Assembly: GCA_013306675.1 (NCBI GenBank)
Contig: JABLUY010000010.1
Span: 124,001-188,000 of the forward strand
DNA from: Thraustochytrium sp. TN22
Taxonomy: Eukaryota; Sar; Bigyra; Thraustochytrida; Thraustochytriidae
Reading direction: 5' to 3'
Length of the DNA stretch: 64,000 nucleotides
Position numbers and translations under genes: made by a program. The notes under the pieces were generated by a model, which had not been told where the DNA came from, did no database searches, and was given only the letters and a program-made list of their open reading frames with translations. Position 1 is the stretch's first letter, and each line of letters starts with the position of its first letter. Below are positions 51,905 to 62,022 of this stretch, piece by piece.

Positions 51905-54900
51905 CTACAGAAAGCAGGCGTCCGCAAGTGCGGACATGAACGCCTCTTGCTCGAAATACTTGCGACGCAGCGCAAGCGAGGCGGCCGGGTCGGCCAGAAG
52001 AAAGGACAGAAACGAAGGCACCGATGCGACGTAGGCAGTCCAAGGCGCAAAGGTTGGCCGAAAGGGGTCTGCCTCGTGGACCAGCACGACGCGCTTGCCA
52101 AGATCCACAGCAGCGCGGAGCTCCTCGCGGACGGCGGAGCTCGAGAAGACGCCCGCGGTGAGCACGAGCACCACGACGCGTGACCCGCGCACTGCCCCAT
52201 CTGAAGCGAGCTCCGCGCCCTGCGTCCCGGCGACGACGACACCGCGGCGCTCGAGCTTGCGGGCGAGGTCGCCGGCAATACCCGCGTTGTCGTGGCAGAG
52301 AAACGCGTGGCTCGACTCGTCCGGACCAAGCGCCGGCACGGCCAGCTGAACGGGCTCGTCGTCATCAGCGTCCGGGTCGAAATGTGCGCCGGCCTGGAAG
52401 AAGCGGTCGAACTCCCCCACAGACACTTTGGTCTTGCGAGGGCGCACCGCTTCGACGCGCTTCGTGGAGCCCGGGGCCCACAGCGCGAGAAGCGCCACGT
52501 ACGCCACGACTGCACCCGAAACCGGACTCACCACCATGAGCTCCCAGGGCAGACGCGCAAAGACGGCCTCCTGCTGCTTGCGGAACATAGAGACGACCAG
52601 CTTGAGGACAAGCACCGGGCGCTCGGCCGCCGCATCCGCCGTGATGCGCAAGACATCGCCTTGCACGCTGATAGAGAAGCGGTCCGAGCCAAACGCCATG
52701 AGCGCTGCGTGCCGGCCGATCTGCGGCTGCAGCGCATCGACGCCAAGGTGCGCGGCGTAGTTAGCCGCCTGCGCGATGAGGCGCTCGAAGACGCCGTCCG
52801 GCAGATACAGCCGGCTGCAGTCCAGCTCGCAGGCCAAGCCAGGCGAGAAGTCGCCCAGCTCGAGCGGCGCGGCGCCGTCCAGCACGCCCAGCAGGCCAGT
52901 GACCATGTAGACCTCGTCGGCGCGCGCGTCGTCGCCAAAGGCCCAAAACGCAATGAGCATGTTCTCCTCCATGAATGCCAGCAGGTAATCCACCTCCTGC
53001 CCACGCCAGAGCCACTCGAGCAAGGCGCGCGAGGCGAGCGCGTCGCGCCGCAGCCGCTGAAAGGCAGCCTGAAGCACAGGGTTGCCGGTCTTTTCGAGCT
53101 CCAGCTGCGTTGCGCCAACGTGTATATCGGCTGCGATGACGCAAGCCAGCTTGTCCAACAGCCACTGGGGCTCCAGGACTACGACGCGCGCCAGCGTCTC
53201 CGATCCACGCAAGTGCACCACCACCCCAAGCCCGCGAAAGTACAGCAGCATCGCGTCCACCTCCGCACCGGAGCATCCGTAGCGTCCTGCCATCTCCAGG
53301 ACCGTCTCGTACGCGACAAAGGGCTCCTTCGTGAGCAGGAGCTCCTCGTGCACCTTGAGCCATGCCAGGGGTACCTCCTGCTTCATGTAGTCCTGCTGCA
53401 AGGCCGCTGCCACAACGGCCTTGCGCAGCTCCGATGCCCGCTCCGGGTCGCTGCTGCTGTTGTCCACCGCGAAGAACACGCGGTGCCCCGCCGGCTTGAC
53501 CAACGTGGGAATCTTGTCCGCCTGAAGCGGGGGCGCCCGCAGTGTGCGGTCCACCAGGCGCAAGTCAGCCGCACGGTGTACCTGGTCCAAGTGGGTGCCG
53601 ACCAGGAGCACCGGTGCACCTTGCGCGTGCAGCTCGATACTGTTGAGCCAGAAGCGCAGGTACTCCACCGCCTTGCTGCGCGTCTCACGCCGAAGGACCT
53701 CACGCATGTCGAAGACCACCAGGTACAGGCCCCTGTCCGTGAGGAAGATGTGGTGCAGCGCGTAAAACACCTGCTGGCCGCCGTAGTCCCAGATCGTGAA
53801 GCTCACGTCCGACCCCACCTCGGCCTCGCCGCACAGCACCGCCTGGTCCGCCTCCGTCAGCTCGAATTGCTGCGCCGTCTCTTCCTCTGAGAGCACCGGG
53901 GTGCGGGGCGTGTCCGTGGGCAGAGGCGCGTCCCTCGCCGTCGAGGAGCCGCCCGAGCCGCGACGCAGTGAAGCGCGTACGCCTTGGCCAAGAGCCTCGG
54001 CGGCCTGCCGTAGCGGAAGCCACGCACGACGAGTCCTTCCGGCCGAGACCGGCTCCGGTGCCTCCGCCAGCAGCAGCAGCAGCGCCTCCTTGCGCACCTG
54101 CTCCGCCAGCTCGCCCACGTCCGAGTCAATCAGCGCCAGGTCCTCGCCCTGCACACGCGTGCGCAGCACGTCCGCCACCTGCGTCGACACGTGCTCCGCC
54201 ACCGGCGCCTGCTTGCACATGGACCGCTGGGTCGACGACTTGCCAGCCTCGCCCTGGCCCACGATCATCAGCTTGCACCGCCCCCACGGCCGCTTGCCCC
54301 CGCCCCGCACCACCGTCTGCACCGCCGCGTCGAATTGCGCGCCCTCCAGGTTCTCCTGGTTGCGCTGGATTGCCGCGTCGATCCTATCCAAGATCGATGA
54401 GTCCGTGATGAGGCTAAAGATTGAGGGCCGCGAAAGTGGTTAGCTTCCAGTGTGTGTCAAACGAGAGAAGGCGTCATTCGCAGCGACGCCGAGGCTTGCG
54501 CAGATGTGGTAATTGAACGTACTGCAGCTCCGTGAGCCAACGGTTCTCCTCCATGGCCCCGGCCAGCGCCTCCGCGCCAGCATTGCCGATCTTGTTTGAA
54601 TGCAGGCTGTCATCACGCTCTCGTCAGCCATGTCCGTCGCGCTCGAATCCCGCGGCGCCGTGCGAATGGACTTCTCTTAATCCCCGCCGCGCGAGCTTTG
54701 CCGCCCGCCCAGCCGCTCGCCCTGCCGCTCGCCCCGCCGCCGCTCGCTCGTTCCTCTTCGCTCGCTTGTCTTTTGCCCACCCGCCCGCCCGCGCTCTTGC
54801 ACTCTCGCGTGCTTGCGCGCGGCGCAGCCCGCGCTTCTCAACTCACCCCAGGATCTCCAATGACCGATTGCGCCGCAGCGCGCGCGCAAGCGCCCGCGCG

Positions 54901-56279
54901 CCCTTGTCGCCGATGTAGTTGGCATGGAGCCTGCGATTCCAAAACGCGAGAGCGCACTCACTCCCTTCATCAGTCGTTACGCGTGCCTCACCCCGCCGCG
55001 CGAGCCGGGGCCCTCTCGCTCTCCCTCTCCTCTCGCTCGTCCCGTGCGGCTGCGGCGGCGGCCTCGGCGTCGCTCGCCGCGCGCCATCGCTTGGCGAGCC
55101 CGCCCGCCAGCGCATCGCGCACCCGACTGCCTTCTCGCCGCGCGCCCGACGTACCACATCATCTCGATCGTTGCGCTGCCCCCCAGCCAGGCCGCCAGCC
55201 TCTCGGCGCCCGCGTCGCCCATGTTGTTGTCACCGAGGCTGCGGTCCGAGAGCAGGCGTCCATACGGCATGGCGCGCGCGCGGTCCGAGTGGCCAGGCAC
55301 GTGAGTCAGTCTCTCTAGCTAGGTGTTCTCCTGCAGGAGCTGCGATGCCTCTCAGCTCGCCCGCGCGCCTCGCCTCCCCTCGCCGCGCCGCGCCGCGCCG
55401 CGTCAGGCCACTGCGCGCGGCTCGAGCCGTCGCAAGCGCGCAGACGGCCGGCGGGCGGGCGGCTCGCGCCAAGCGGTCCGCTGACGGCCGCGCCCTTTTG
55501 CTTGAACTAACTTACTTCAGAAATGTGAGCGTCGTGCTGCCTTCGAGCGCCCTCGCCACGGCGGCCGTGCCCGCGGCGCCGATGTTGCTTCCCCCGATTC
55601 TGCGCTCCGCGAGAGGCCAAGCGAGCAGCCAGTTCGTGTGAGTTTGTCTTTCATCCGAGTTCTGACATTTTCACAGTCAATGTTCATCCATTCAAGTTCT
55701 TAACTGTGGTGTCAGGTCTAACCGGCGCGGTCGCGACGCCGCGCGCCGATCGGGCGCGGTGAGCCCGCCTCGGTCACGCCCACGCAGACCGTCAACTCAC
55801 GATAGACCCGTAACTGTCATGTTGCCCTTGAGCGCCTTCGCCAGCGTGAGGGAGTGCGCCTCGCCGATGTCCTCGTCGTGCAGGCTGCTTCCACGAGTCC
55901 CGTCCGAGGTCAGTCATTCGCCGCTCGCGGGTCCTCTCTCTCCCCTCCTCCTCCGCGCCCGTCTCCCCTCTCTCGCTCGCTCGCTCTCCGCCCGCCTGAC
56001 CGCCTGCCTGGCTGGCTGGCCGGCCGCCCCTCGCAGCTGCTGCACCGCGCAGGCCGCCCGCGCGCTCGCCGCCGCTGCCTGCCGCACGCCGCCTGCCTGC
56101 GCCGCAGCCCTCGGCCCTGCTGCCTGCCCCTCTGCGAGCCGCCCTCCCGCCCGCCTGCCTGCCTGTCTGTCCGTATCTGGCGCAACGCACTAGATCATGG
56201 CCTCGCCGTCCTGGATGGCGCTCACGGCCTCGGCCGCCGTGTCGGCCATGTACCAGCCATTGCTCTGCTTCCTGCCCAT
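51905..56279 (-). CDS. ROCO2: LRR-Roc-COR-TIR protein assembled from seven exons
   Basis: Proposed exons (5' to 3'): 56191-56279, 55801-55884, 55516-55599, 55155-55238, 54847-54930, 54523-54606 and 51905-54413. They total 3,018 bp and give 1,005 residues. The start ATG lies in GCCGCCATGGGC. Five middle exons are exactly 84 bp, all phase 2, each one 28-residue LRR of RI type, for example LGDNNMGDAGAERLAAWLGG. All donors are GT(A/G)NGT-like except one weaker GTGCGT. The last exon encodes a short linker, Roc (GQGEAGKSS, DYGGQQ, THLD), COR, and a C-terminal TIR-like domain beginning SHAFLCHDNAGIAGDLARKL. The TIR has GTQGAELAS where ROCO1 has LSQEYQGN, so the catalytic Glu position looks altered. 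It is probably an NLR-like signalling sensor; the ligand is unknown. Confidence 0.78.
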
Positions 56280-57479
56280 GGCGGCCTCCCGGTCGTCCTC
56301 ACCGCGCTCGTCTGCGCGGCTGGCTGCCTGCGTGCGCCGCTGCGTGGGCGCGCGCGTGGGCCGTGTCGGCGGCGGGCGCCGCGCGTGCGCGCGAGCCGCG
56401 CTGCCTCGCGCCGCGCGCCCGCCCGCCCGGAGCTGCGGCGGCGGCGATGTGGGTCTGCTGCTGCCCGTGGATGCCGCCGCCGCGCTGGCCTGCCTCGTTG
56501 GCGCGTGCCGGCGCGCTGCGTGCGGGTGGGAGGAAGGGCTGCTGCGGCGGCCTTGGCCCGAGCGCGGCGCGCCCGCGCCCTCCCCCGCCCCCGCGCGGCG
56601 CGGCGCGGCGCTGCGCTGCGCGGCGCGGCGTGCGCCAAGCGGCAGGTACGGCGCGCGCACGTGCGCGCGCTGCCTCTCACCAGGCGCCATGAAGTGGGTC
56701 ACACTGGCATAGGCGGCGGCGCGGCGGCCACGCGCGGCCGCCGGGGGGCCGGAGGCCGTCGGTCGGGGTTGGGCCGCGGGCAGGCTGAGCCGGCTGCGCG
56801 CCGCAGACGGCCGGCGGAGGCGCGCGGGCCGCACTGCGCGGCAAGGGTGGGAAACTTGCCGCGGATGACGGGAACGCGGGGAATGAAGGTGGGCCTCGGG
56901 AACTTGCATCAAAGCGTTGGGCCTCGTCTGGTGCTGCTCGTGGAGGCCTGAGTTGAGGTGTTTGCATCAGGCCGGCTCATCGATGCATGCGCGAAAGATC
57001 TTAAAAAAGTTGAGAGTGCCTGCACCGCGCCCCGGAATGAACTCCTTCTCCTTCAGCGGGACCTCAAAAGACCAGCTTCTTGTGTGTCGTTTTCACATCT
57101 GACGCAGCGGGTTCGTCTTTCGATCCAACATCTCAGGCCGCCGCTTCCTTGCAATCCGACGCCAGATTCGCCCAGGTCACCCTGCAGTCCGGATTTGCGC
57201 GGCGCGCAGGTACTTGTACACACCGCTCTTGCCACTGGCGCGAGTCGCGCACGTCGAGCCCGGACTTTGCATGCACGATACGGACAAGTAGATGTGGCCT
57301 CTGCAAATTGCCGCAACCACAATTGGCTTGCTCGCGCATAGTTACGCCAGTCCCCCTCACAGAACTTGAATGCGCAAATGATTGGCCGGAACGTTCCTTC
57401 GTTTTTCTGCGAGGACACAGGCCGCGCCTGTGCGCGATGCAACGAGCTTGAAAAAAACAACCCAACTTTTTCAACATTT
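56280..57479. other. ROCO2 promoter region and 3' flank of the third ROCO copy
   Basis: 1.2 kb without a supported gene. 56440-56700 and 56850-57470 are homologous to 50930-51150 and 51330-51900, so this is the duplicated intergenic spacer of the array. The open frames here are GC-driven. Confidence 0.6.
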
Positions 57480-58693
57480 TCAATACCGAAAGCAGGCGTC
57501 CGCAAGTGCGGACATGAACGCCTCTTGCTCGAAATACTTGCGACGCAGCGCAAGCGAGGCGCCCGGGTCGGCCAGAAGAAAGGACAGAAACGAAGGCACC
57601 GATGCGACGTAGGCAGACCAAGGCGCAAAGGTTGGCCGAAAGGGGTCTGCCTCGTGGACCAGCACGACGCGCTTGCCAAGATCCACAGCAACACGGAGCT
57701 CCTCGCGGACGGCGGAGCTCGAGAAGACGCCCGCGGTGAGCACGAGTACCACGACGCGCGACCCGCTCACTGCCCCATCTGAAGCGATCCCCGCGCCCTG
57801 CGTCCCGGCGACGACGACACCGCGGCGCTCGAGCTTGCGGGCGAGGTCGCCGGCGATACCCGCGTTGTCATGGCAAAGAAACACGTGGCTCGACTCGTTC
57901 GGACCAATGCGGCACACGAAGTCGCGCGCATCATCTCACTGGAGAGCACGACGAGTGAGCTCGGCCAAAAAGGGCCTCTTCCTCGTAGTAGGTAGTTTTG
58001 ATGTAGTCGCCAGAAGGAGCAAAGCCCGGGCGGTCCGGGATGGTCTCGTTCGCACAAAGAATCGTCTTGCCGCAGTCCACGGCCTGGCGAAGCTCGCGTT
58101 GCACGGCGGCACTGCTAAAGACGCCCTGCGCCAGGACGAGCACGGAGGTGAGCATGCTGCGCACTTCGTCCACCATGGCCTGCATGTAAAGGTTGGCCCG
58201 AAAATTCTGCGAGATCCAAACGTGGAGCCCGCGGGCGCGGAGCCGGTCCGCGGCGCTGCGCGAGGCCGCCATTATAGTCCTCCTTGGGACTGAGGAAGAC
58301 GTGGCTCGTGAGACCAGCAGGGAGCTTGGGCACTGGGTACCGCGGCAAGATCGTGCCACGCTTGTCCGAGTCGAGCGGACCGATGCCGTCGTCGGAGAAG
58401 GGTGCAGAGGAAGCCGTCGCTGCCACGTCCTCGATGCCGGCTTCGTCCGTGCCATCTGCCCCTCGAACATGGACACACACAGCTTGAAGATTTTTGGGGG
58501 GCGGCCGCTGCTGAAAAACCCGCGCGCCTTCTTGCGGTCCACCACGGGCGGCGAGGGCTGCCTGGAACGAGACGTGGAGGGGACGCCCTCGCTCAGCGCG
58601 TATGTCGCGCATTGCGCCACGAGGCGGTGAAAGACGCCGTCGGGAGAAAGGAAAAAGTCCAGGTCGCACGAGGCGCCCACGCTCAAAGATCGA
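57480..58693 (-). pseudogene. ROCO3: chimeric, 5'-truncated Roco/TIR pseudogene
   Basis: 57480-57917 is a near-identical copy of the ROCO2 TIR (begins SSHVFLCHDNAGIAGDLARK). 57931-58693 matches the ROCO1-type COR-C and TIR: LSPDGVFHRLVAQCATYALS near its 5' end and RGLHVWISQNFRANLYMQAM near its 3' end. Between these two matches the reading frame changes twice and about 130 bp are lost, so the COR-TIR junction is out of frame. No Roc or LRR sequence remains. On the coding strand the ROCO1-type end comes first and the ROCO2-type TIR follows within 15 bp, so the locus looks like a crossover product. It could be transcribed, but no intact Roco protein can be read. Confidence 0.78.
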
Positions 58694-58704
58694 GGTGTTC
58701 TTGA

Positions 58705-58731
58705 GAAAAAAAAGAAAAAAAAAAAAAGAAT
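58705..58731 (+). repeat. A-rich tract at the broken 5' edge of ROCO3
   Basis: Two A-runs (8 and 13) separated by a G, between the last ROCO homology and the right flanking repeat. ROCO1 has a similar A-run at 50201-50210 beside an LRR exon. Confidence 0.85.
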
Positions 58732-58810
58732 TCGTTCGTATGTGTGCAATGGGTTGATGGACAGGATAGACAGAAGCGCTCTGCTGTTATGGCGGAGCTC
58801 TCCTCCAAGG
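58729..58810 (+). repeat. Right copy of the direct repeat flanking the ROCO array
   Basis: Same order and orientation as 47135-47225 (CGTATGTGTGCAAT, GTTGATGGACA, GCTCTGC). The 3' part continues into the CBS gene's 3' UTR. Confidence 0.7.
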
Positions 58811-58829
58811 ACGAGTCAACGAGCGGACA

Positions 58830-59405
58830 TTATCCGTCGTGAATGGGCATCTTCTCGGCGCGGATCTCGTTGAGCGTGTGCAGCGTAACGTGGCGCTCGT
58901 CCGCGAGCGCCTTGGCAATGTCCTTGATGTCGAGAAGCGCGACAATGGTGCCGTCGCTCTCGGCGATGGGCAGGTGGCGGATGTTCTTCATGACCATGAC
59001 GTCGATGCAGTCCTGCATGACATCATCGGGCGTGGCTACGATGAGCTGATTGCCCATGGTGGCGATCTCGTGCACGGGCGTCTTGTCGGAGGTCTTGCCG
59101 CAGTGCAGCACCTTGGTGAGGTAGTCGCGCTCCGTGATGATGCCCACGATCTGATCGCCCTCGGTCACGCAGAGTGCGCCGGTGCGGTGCTCCACCATCT
59201 GGCGCGTCGCCTGCAGCACCGTGACATCGGCCGAGACCGTCCACCGGTGCACCTTGCGCGCCTGATCCGCCACGTTGATGACGTCCTTGACGCGCTGCAC
59301 GTTGAGGTCCACGGCCGACGCCATGCCCCTCGCCAGCGCGGGCGGCGCCCCCGCGCTCAGCCGCGCCACCGTCCTCGCGCTCGCGTGCGCGGCCGCGCTC
59401 AGCAT
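58830..59405 (-). CDS. Mitochondrial CBS-pair protein (CBSX3-like)
   Basis: 191 residues from the ATG at 59405-59403; the frame is open to 59468 but only with G/R-rich residues. The N terminus MLSAAAHASARTVARLSAGA is Arg-rich without acids, fitting a mitochondrial presequence. Two CBS motifs follow: TVLQATRQMVEHRTGALCVT with GIITERDYLTKVLHCGKTS, then DVMQDCIDVMVMKNIRHLPI with ALLDIKDIAKAL. The pattern matches small CBS-only proteins such as plant CBSX3 and bacterial homologues, which bind adenosyl ligands and modulate thioredoxins or other partners. There is no fused enzyme domain. The stop lies close to the right flanking repeat of the ROCO array. Confidence 0.85.
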   Translation of the reverse strand: MLSAAAHASARTVARLSAGAPPALARGMASAVDLNVQRVKDVINVADQARKVHRWTVSADVTVLQATRQMVEHRTGALCVTEGDQIVGIITERDYLTKVLHCGKTSDKTPVHEIATMGNQLIVATPDDVMQDCIDVMVMKNIRHLPIAESDGTIVALLDIKDIAKALADERHVTLHTLNEIRAEKMPIHDG

Positions 59406-59491
59406 CTTTCCCTTCTTCCTGCTCCTGCCGGCGCCGCCGCGGCCGGTCCCGGGTTCTGCGCGTCCCACGCAGCGCCGCGCGCCGCGGGGAG

Positions 59492-59531
<40 letters not shown>

Positions 59532-60610
59532 GAGTCGGGGTCCGCTTGGTTGCGGCGCTGGAGATCTGGGTTTGGATACGGGTCTGCTGGCGCCGGGCCG
59601 CGCTCAACGTGCGGCACTGCACCCCTGCACTGGCAGGAAAGAACCAACTCAGATCACTCTTCACCTCGTCCGGCTTGGACGTCGCGGAAGAAGGCTCGAG
59701 CGCAGGATCAGAATGAGGCCCGCTCGCTCAGAGTCAGGCTGAGGCTGCGCCACGCGGCGCGGCCTCGATGCGAGCCGAGTCGCGGCCGGCCGCCGCGCGC
59801 AAGGAGCGGCGCGAGCAGCGTGAAATTGCCGCCGGGCAAGCGGGTTTTCCCAGATGCTGCAACCGGCCCATTCGCGGTCCATGGCGGCCGGGCGGTCTGG
59901 TCCGGGTTGCAGCTCGAGATGGAAGGCTAGTGCCTCCTGGCAGGACTGACGACATCGACTTCGCCAAGCCTCGTTTACTTTTACTTACTTACCTCGGCTT
60001 GTCGTAACGTTACCCTGGTACGGACGGTAGTAGGGCTCCTCTCGTTTCGTTTCGCCGTCTCGTCGGTTGCTCCGGGTCGTCGCGGTCGCTCGCGCTTGGC
60101 GGCAGTCAACGAGGGCGGAATGCGAGGGCGGAGGAGGGTGGCGCGGCCGCGCAGCGCTCCCGAGACTCGAGGAGCGAGCGAGCTAGCGCCAGCGTTGCTG
60201 TGCAAGGCTTCGAGCGAGCAAGCTCGCTCTGCATTGCAGCCAGAGGTGATTTCTGCATCGCATGCGGTCCAATTGCGAGCGGCGCGCAGTTCGCCACAGG
60301 AGCCTGAAGGCCGCGCGAGCCGCCGCGAGCCGCCGTGACTCTGTGAGGCGTGCCGAAAGCTCGAGCGGATCACCGGTACTGCAGGAGGAGGAGTAGGACT
60401 GCCCAGGCCGCGCTCACCTCGGCCATTTGTGCGGGAGGAGAAGAACGGACCTGACGCGGATCCTTTTCACGTTTTCGTTGCTGGTTAACAACATGGGCAC
60501 GGCAAGGGTTCAGCGAAGCTGTGCAAAGCTAGAGATGTCGTTCCTCGCTGGCTGTCGTGGCCCCTCCATCAGCAAGCCAGCCAGCTAGCTAGCTAGCTGG
60601 AGAGTCAAGC
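59406..60610. other. Intergenic region between the CBS gene and NUDCD3
   Basis: About 1.2 kb containing a CGC-rich run at 59491-59530 and an AGCT repeat at 60576-60600 near the NUDCD3 stop. No convincing gene; candidate frames have no domain and no codon bias distinct from chance. Confidence 0.5.
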
Positions 60611-61720
60611 TCAACTCCTCCCGAGCGAGCTGCTGGCATATGGCTCTCGTTTGCTCGCCTGTTCGCCAAAAGCTTCGGCCCACCTCGCCTCGGCAAGCTG
60701 GTCGCTGGTGGGCAGGCCCTGCGCCTGCTGGCGCTGATCGAACATGACCTTGCGGATGGTGGCCTGGGTGGCCTCGTCGTAATCTTCAATGCGGCGCGTG
60801 GAGTCCACCTGGGTCGTGTCAATCTCGGGCTCGCCGCTGAGGATGGCGGGCCACCACGTTTCGCGCGTCTTGGTGAGTGAGATGGCCATGGTGGACGTGG
60901 AGCGCTCGAGGGACCAGAAGCACTCGTCGGCCTTGACGCGCTCCGAGTCCGGGAAGGTGCCCTCGAGGAGGAGCAGCGGTTCGGCGGCGGCATTGGCGCC
61001 TTGAACTGGGCGCAACGCCACGCGCAGACCGGTAGCACGGATGGAGCAGTCGATGCGCTTGGCGTCTGTACCGGTTGGCACGTCCAAGTAGATGGTGAGC
61101 TCTTCGAGCGTCTGGCTCCAGTGGTAGCGGTCGGTGACGCCGCCGTTGCCGGCGAGCGGGACCTGCTTACCGTCGTCCGTGAGCTGCAGCTGCGTGGCGA
61201 GTGAGGCAAGCTCCTGCTGGACGCCGGCCTGCTGGAGGCCGGCCTGCCGCTCAGGCCTGGACGCAGCCTTGGCCGCGGCTCCGGACGCAGCCTTGGCCGC
61301 GGCTCCGGACGCAGCCTTGGCCGCGGTTCCGGACGAAGCCTTGACCGCGGCTCCGGACGAAGCCTTGACCGCGGCTCCGGACGAAGCCGGCTTGGCCTCT
61401 GCCTGGGACGTGGCCCGTTTGGGCGCCGCTGCCTGTGGTCCTGGTTCGCTGGAGCTGCTCCTGCTCTGCCGCCTGGGCTGGCCATTGAGGTCCTTGAGCG
61501 GGTAAGCGCGGAAGGCCTGGAGCACCATGGCCTCGGCGACGCCGTGGCGGAAGCCGTGCGGCGCGGCGTCCATGCCGTCGGGGATGACGCAGTAAAAGTC
61601 CGTGCGGCGGTGCATGAAGCCGAAGAAGGCGCTGAGCAGCGGCTGCACGCCGCCGGCGCGCTCAGCCGCCGCCATGAACACGGCGTCGAGCGCCGCGGCG
61701 CCCTCGCCGGCGGCCGCCAT
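60611..61720 (-). CDS. NUDCD3: NudC domain-containing protein 3
   Basis: 369 residues from the ATG at 61720-61718 (human NUDCD3 is 361). The N-terminal part LLSAFFGFMHRRTDFYCVIP with AEAMVLQAFRAY matches the NUDCD3-specific N terminus (FLRVLFGFLYRKTDFY...ALVLQVFK). A low-complexity linker carries five near-identical octapeptides (SGAAVKAS/SGAAAKAA). A CS/p23-like domain follows (about 200-290) with YHWSQTLEELTIYLDVPTG and WSLE.....I.L.K..E.WW.AI. The C-terminal tail has the family's I....DE.....I.K..FDQ.Q...G.P.S pattern. It is an Hsp90-associated cochaperone affecting dynein intermediate chain stability. It lies head-to-head with glutamate 5-kinase (302 bp apart). Confidence 0.9.
   Translation of the reverse strand: MAAAGEGAAALDAVFMAAAERAGGVQPLLSAFFGFMHRRTDFYCVIPDGMDAAPHGFRHGVAEAMVLQAFRAYPLKDLNGQPRRQSRSSSSEPGPQAAAPKRATSQAEAKPASSGAAVKASSGAAVKASSGTAAKAASGAAAKAASGAAAKAASRPERQAGLQQAGVQQELASLATQLQLTDDGKQVPLAGNGGVTDRYHWSQTLEELTIYLDVPTGTDAKRIDCSIRATGLRVALRPVQGANAAAEPLLLLEGTFPDSERVKADECFWSLERSTSTMAISLTKTRETWWPAILSGEPEIDTTQVDSTRRIEDYDEATQATIRKVMFDQRQQAQGLPTSDQLAEARWAEAFGEQASKREPYASSSLGRS
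61259..61390 (-). repeat. 24-bp tandem repeat in NUDCD3 (five units)
   Basis: The unit GGACGCAGCCTTGGCCGCGG plus CTCC on the plus strand occurs five times with a few substitutions and keeps frame, encoding SGAA(A/V)KA(A/S). Confidence 0.9.
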
Positions 61721-62022
61721 GCCCGCGCCCCAGACCCGACCCGGCCCGAGGCGCGGCGAGGCGAGAGCGGCGGCGCGGCGCGGCGCGGCGGCAGGCAGGC
61801 AGGCAGGCGGGCGGGCGGACGGGCGGGCGGCGCGCGGCGGCGGCGCGGCGCGGCGCGCGCGGCAGTTGCGCGGCGGCGGGCGGCGCGCCGCTGGGTCGCG
61901 CGCGCGGCGCGGTCTGGCGGGCGGCTGCGGCGTTTGGCTGGCGGCGAGCGCGGCAGAGCGCGAGCGCGAGCGCGAGCGAGGGCAGAGCGCGGGAGCGCGG
62001 GAGCGCGCGGCGCGCCGGGAGC
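61721..62022. promoter_or_regulatory. Divergent NUDCD3 / glutamate 5-kinase promoter region
   Basis: 302 bp of very GC-rich DNA with GGCGGGCGG, CGCGGCGCGG and GAGCGCGAGC repeats between two divergent start codons; no TATA box is seen. It very likely contains both promoters, but no specific factor site can be named. Confidence 0.5.

Noticed and set aside
58705-58731. A-rich tract as the poly(A) tail of a retrocopy creating ROCO3
   Set aside because: ROCO3 is coded on the minus strand, and the A-run lies on the plus strand at its 5' side. The ROCO2-type spacer downstream is retained, so genomic duplication fits better.
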